Source of the DNA: Sequoia sempervirens
Lineage: Eukaryota; Streptophyta; Pinopsida; Cupressales; Cupressaceae
Assembly: GCA_007258455.2 (NCBI GenBank)
Contig: VDFB02193867.1
Location: forward strand, 567,973,469 to 568,037,468
DNA: 64,000 bases
Direction: 5' to 3'
A model generated the notes under the pieces. The model saw nothing but the letters and a program-made list of their open reading frames with translations, was not told the origin of the DNA and did no database searches. The position numbers and the translations under genes were made by a program. Shown piece by piece: positions 59,824-64,000 of this stretch; within the stretch, counting starts at the first letter, position 1, and each line of letters begins with the position of its first letter.

Positions 59824-60837
59824 TGTAGACATGCAAAATTGGTATCATGCATTTAATTAAGTCATATTCGTCCATTCATTAAATAAATCAAGTTTATTTG
59901 ATTAATCTCTAAAGTCCTCCATTTAAATTAAATAAATTCATCTGTAACACTAACATCATCCTCTTTATAAATCAAAATATTTATTTAACTGAGTCTAAAT
60001 CATTTTCCATCTCCTTTTGATTTATTTTAATCCATAAATCTAAATCAAATGGGTCAAATCACCTAACCTCCTCTTATTTAATCAAAACTTAATCCATGTC
60101 ACATCCTCTAGCTTTTCCTACTTGCACAAATAAATCAATTTAATTCATTTATTAAATCTTTATTTTCTCTCAACATGGCATAAAAGTGAAATATTCCTCC
60201 ATTTCAAATCTCCCTCCAAATGGGATGAGTCCTTCCAACAAGGCATTTATTTCATCTTACAAGTCATTTTGCATTAAGCCAAGTGACCATTACTCCATTT
60301 GACTCTTCATCCACCTTGTCATTTCACCATTTTAAAATCTCAAATTTATGCATTTATGGGCACATTCATCGAAATGTGCACATCCTTCATCCATCCATCT
60401 CTTGACAAGTGGCACCTTTCCATTGGTTGAAAATTAGTCTCACATTGCTTCATTTTGGGCATTTCTCCAACTTGTCATTCTATAAACAAGAGGCTTCTTT
60501 CCTCATTTCATCATTCACAACTTAGAGCAAAGTCACTCTCTCTACATTGAGAGCTAATTTTGTCCACTTCATTGTCATAACATCTTCAAGTCATTTTGAT
60601 CATTGAGCTTGTCAAGGTTTGGGAAAGGGACACTTTTCATATCAAAGTGGCACCAATCCACTATGGAATAGGTATACATTGCGCTTCTTTTATGTTTTCA
60701 ATTAGTTGGTTTTGTTATTTTGTTTATGAGGCATGATGTATTATTTCATAGGAGCATTAGTAGGTTTGCATAGTTTGAACTAACCCATGCTAGTGAGTCT
60801 AAAAGTTTAGGCTGTTTGCATATTTGTGATGCTCACA
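59824..60837 (+). mobile_element. Ty3/gypsy 5' LTR (+ strand)
   Basis: It begins TGTAGACATGCAAAATTG and ends GCTCACA, followed three bases later by TGGCGCTAGAAGGAGGG, which resembles the TGGCGCC-type primer-binding site of Tat/Athila-like elements. Length is about 1,014 bp with TG...CA ends. The first 380 bases are related, in reverse complement, to 9300-9692. No 3' LTR is in the window. Confidence 0.7.
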
Positions 60838-60840
60838 TAA

Positions 60841-60857
60841 TGGCGCTAGAAGGAGGG
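60841..60857 (+). promoter_or_regulatory. candidate primer-binding site
   Basis: TGGCGCTAGAAGGAGGG lies just inside the LTR end. TGGCGC is the usual first block of primer-binding sites in plant Tat/Athila-type gypsy elements. Confidence 0.55.
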
Positions 60858-62939
60858 CAAATATAAGGTCTTTGTTTCTATTTGATGCATACTGTTAGAA
60901 TACAAAGTATTTTGTTAAGGCATTAAAATGTGCATTGATAGGAATCTAAAGTCTTTTGTCTTTGATTAATACATTAGACAAGAATATAAAGTTTTTTTCT
61001 TATACATCCACTTCAAGCTTTTTGTTTCTGTTTATGCATAGGTTTTGACCCTTGTCCCTCATTCCATCAATTTTGAAATTAGGGGAATCAATTATTAACT
61101 GGAGACCACCATTTTTGAATTTTTAAGAGATAATTTGTGGTATTGTTGTGATAAGCTACTTGTCTGCTTGTACTATATCTTATTTTTATTTGTAGACAAA
61201 TGTATGTATGCCTTACAACTGAACCTTGGGAAGAATACCTAGAAGAAATACTAAATAAGAGCTTTGAGATTTACTCAACCTATTGATATTTCTTGTTATG
61301 ATGATTTAGACTTTGGACCTTGAAAAAGGTTTGTTTGCCATATTAGAGGATATCTTGGAGTCAAGATTTTAAAATACCACTCATTTGTTTCATTTTTGAT
61401 TGTCTAGAATGAGGATGCTGGCAAAGTTTCTTATGTCTTTTCAAAATCTACTTTACACATATCATACAATCAATGCATTCTTTGAAATCACATATCTTAG
61501 AGGATTGTTGTCAAAATGTAACGTGCTTTGACTATGATTCTCTAATTAATATTTCTACTAATCTCATCAATATTGCTATCTTCTCATTTAATATTGTTGC
61601 TTTCACTAATCAATGGCTGTGTAGGATGGATGAAAGAAGAATTCAAACTTTGTTGTAGTGCACTAAATAATGACTATTGTGTCCTTTAAGTTTTCTTTTC
61701 CTATCATTGTCCAGGGAATCTTCTGCGTGATTTGGAGTACTGACATTGATTATGGGAAGGAGCATGCATAGAACATTAGACCTTTGATTATAGAGTTGCA
61801 TGTTTAAGATTGTCTACCCAATGTGCATTAGGTTTGTCTAGTTTTAGGCCGCATATAGCATTTTGGTTTTGTGTGTTTATCTTTGCAATCCATTTTGGGG
61901 CAGTTGAGAAGATTTTCTTATTGGTTGTATTAGATCGTGATTACCTTAGGAGTAATGCAAACAAAGAAATGTCACTAAATATGCCAAAACGTGATACAAT
62001 CTCACCGCCTGCATCATAAATACTGATGATATCCTTTTGAAAATTCATATGCCTTGTCAATTACATTTGCTTGAAAGTTTCTAGAGCCTTTCAACAAAGT
62101 TATTTTATGCATATCCTACAACTAGTTCACTCCAAACTGCCAGCTGAGAGGGTCTTTTGTTTATGCCAGACTTTCATTAAGAGTTTTCAGATTTTCGCGT
62201 AGGCAATCAATTGTATCAATTTTTATTTTCCAGTTTCATTGGTGGAGACATTAAAGTCTATGTCAATATGTTAATGTGAGATGGAAATCCCCGGTCCTCA
62301 TGCCCCAATTCAATTTTAGAGTCAATAGTTTCCATAGTTGGGAAATGCGTGTCTTCAACTCTTTGTGATTTCGTTGGGATACTGGATAGATTTTGTAATA
62401 TCTTTCAGTGCTTGATGAAAATATTTTCATGTCCGAAAATTGCACCAAATTCAACCGTCGCCTCCTATCATACGTCTCCTTGTAAACTTGATAATGATGG
62501 CAAGTATTTGCACGATATTATGATAAACTGGTGGTTATGTTAGTGAGTTCGATTATGAATGGTTAGCTCAAAATAAATTAGCATATATGTTAGTCAAATA
62601 TAGCTCTATTTGACCTTGAACTAAAATTGTGTAGCGGCTACCTAGATTAATTTTATCTCTTAGTATTTGGAAGATACTTTGTGTGGTTCACAGTGATGTT
62701 ATCTCTTGAAATTTGAGGAAGCCACATCCAATGATGAAAGTGTTTTGTTTTTTTCAGTAGCTTGCAATGTATGGTGATGTCTCATTTTGAGTGGACAATT
62801 AACAAGGGTGATGTGTGGTGATCTTTTGAAAATAGTGAAGTGTGCAAAGATAGAAGTTTTTTGTTTTTATTATTAGAAAGTTGTGGAAAATTAACAAGGG
62901 ATTAATTTTTATTGAATCAAAATAAAACTAGCAATGGCA
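60858..62939 (+). other. long untranslated leader of the gypsy element
   Basis: Between primer-binding site and gag-like region lie about 2 kb without recognised domains. Two frames of 61 and 69 codons (61473-61658, 61810-62019) have no family features. A separate insertion in this interval cannot be excluded. Confidence 0.4.
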
Positions 62940-63039
62940 NNNNNNNNNNNNNNNNNNNNNNNNNNNNNNNNNNNNNNNNNNNNNNNNNNNNNNNNNNNNN
63001 NNNNNNNNNNNNNNNNNNNNNNNNNNNNNNNNNNNNNNN
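62940..63039. other. assembly gap (100 N)
   Basis: A 100-N placeholder inside the gypsy element, directly before its gag-like region. Confidence 0.99.
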
Positions 63040-64000
63040 GCCATGCCCAACTGGCTAGAAAAGCAACTTGAAAAGACTACTCCTGTTCTGAGTGACCCGA
63101 GGTCAAGATTGGAGGCCATCTTGGCTTGATCTCTAGCCACAACGAAGAAGGAGAAGAAGCCTAAGGTCCGTTCCAAGATAACCATGGATGCTTCTGGCTC
63201 CTGGGCTGCATAAGTGGCAACGCCAACTATTGGCCAGGATGGAGTAAGTTACAGTATCTCCACGATCGACCTAGGGACAGCCACCAGGGAACAGAAGGTC
63301 AGACATCTGGAGGAGTCAGTGGCCACGGTGGTGCATCTGATTAAGCAAGATAAGATCACCAAAGACGAGTTAAAGGCGCAGGTTGCTGCCCTAATTGACT
63401 ACATCCGCCAGCGGTCTTCAATAGACGACCTTCCACTACCTCCACTCCGCCAATAAACTACTCTCCAAGGAGCGATAGATAAGCCAGAGAGGAGGAAAAC
63501 TGAAAAGACCACAGGACTAGTTATATGCTGCAAAGGTCAGGAAACGAGGGATCGCTTGAATGTGCTAATAATAACAAGTTCCTGGGGACTTGATTCAAAT
63601 TCCTTTGAGGGCACGAGGAAGTTTCTCGGCGACCAACTTCCTTGTGATCTATGACTCTGCCTTCCCAAAGGTTGAGGCCATCCTTCAAATGCCAGAAAGC
63701 ACGTGGGAGGAAAAGCTAGAACTGAGGAAGGAAGATCACTGGTTGGTGGACATATGGCGCAGAGACCTCATCAACCGCAAAGAGAGGATGGAACAGATCC
63801 AGGGCAGAATAGATCCAGATATTGCATGGATCAAGGAGATCTGAGCAGAATGCGCCGAGTACCTCAAGCTGATGACGGGCCATGATATGCCCATGGTGCA
63901 ATTAGATGCGGAAAAGGTCAGGTCATATTTTGAGGAAAGGATGAAGGACGGGACAGCCGGAGATATCACAACGGACTTCCTGAGTTTCGCTGCCCGTGCC
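63040..64000 (+). pseudogene. Ty3/gypsy Gag/ORF1-like region, frameshifted
   Basis: Composition changes to GC-richer coding-like sequence. Readable + strand segments include MPNWLEKQLEKTTPVLSDP, then a stretch with SISTIDLGTATREQKVRHLE, ESVATVVHLIKQDKITKDEL and QVAALIDYIRQR. Later LQMPESTWEEKLELRKEDHW and DPDIAWIKEI are readable. The heptad-like middle part would form a coiled coil. Stops and frame changes separate the segments, so the copy is dead or partly mis-assembled. Position 2.2 kb after an LTR and primer-binding site supports a Tat-like gypsy leader protein or Gag; no capsid motif was recognised with certainty. The element continues beyond the window. Confidence 0.5.

Noticed and set aside
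61473..62019. Two short + strand frames in the gypsy leader
   Set aside because: Short, no recognisable motifs, and located in an expected untranslated leader.

Overview
The window is nuclear DNA of a seed plant, most likely a conifer. It is AT-rich, very gene-poor and crowded with nested, decayed transposable elements. Only two apparently intact host genes are visible, both on the + strand with ordinary GT-AG introns. 'Conifer' is an inference from gene density and repeat style; 'vascular plant' is firm because of the secreted class III peroxidase and the plant-type laccase.

Layout: 1-3000 is AT-rich intergenic DNA. 3088-4301 is a four-exon class III peroxidase, followed by a long hairpin and a diverged copy of its own 3' flank. 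8043-9692 is the 5' end of a minus-strand Ty3/gypsy retrotransposon, which abuts a dead Ty1/copia element (9693-13700) that is split by an unrecognised minus-strand ORF. 15018-16170 holds tandem repeats. 17847-21193 is a six-exon laccase with all copper ligands. 22047-22890 is a palindromic 5S-rRNA-like repeat. 23860-28240 is LTR-type debris. 29649-30939 is a direct duplication astride an assembly gap. 31770-33030 is a diverged tandem array.

From roughly 39 kb to 57635 lies a Helitron-type rolling-circle transposon. It has a degenerate RPA70-like gene and two direct copies of a Rep/helicase gene of the Helitron2-like kind. Each copy is interrupted at the same codon by a ~1.1-kb terminal-inverted-repeat element with a 4-bp target duplication; a third, independent insertion of that element lies at 30751-31742. 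A hairpin plus CTAG marks the probable Helitron 3' end. Just beyond it lies a truncated laccase pseudogene (58094-58430), a relative of the intact laccase 37 kb upstream. 59824 to the window end is the 5' part of a second Ty3/gypsy element.

Peroxidase and laccase are both apoplastic phenol oxidases linked to lignification, but nothing here shows co-regulation. Two of the four 100-N gaps (30244, 49422) sit exactly at junctions of direct duplications, so those duplications may be partly assembly artefacts. The candidates for something undescribed are the TIR family with 4-bp target duplications (possibly spliceable as an intron), the Helitron2-like element, and the 5S-like palindrome.
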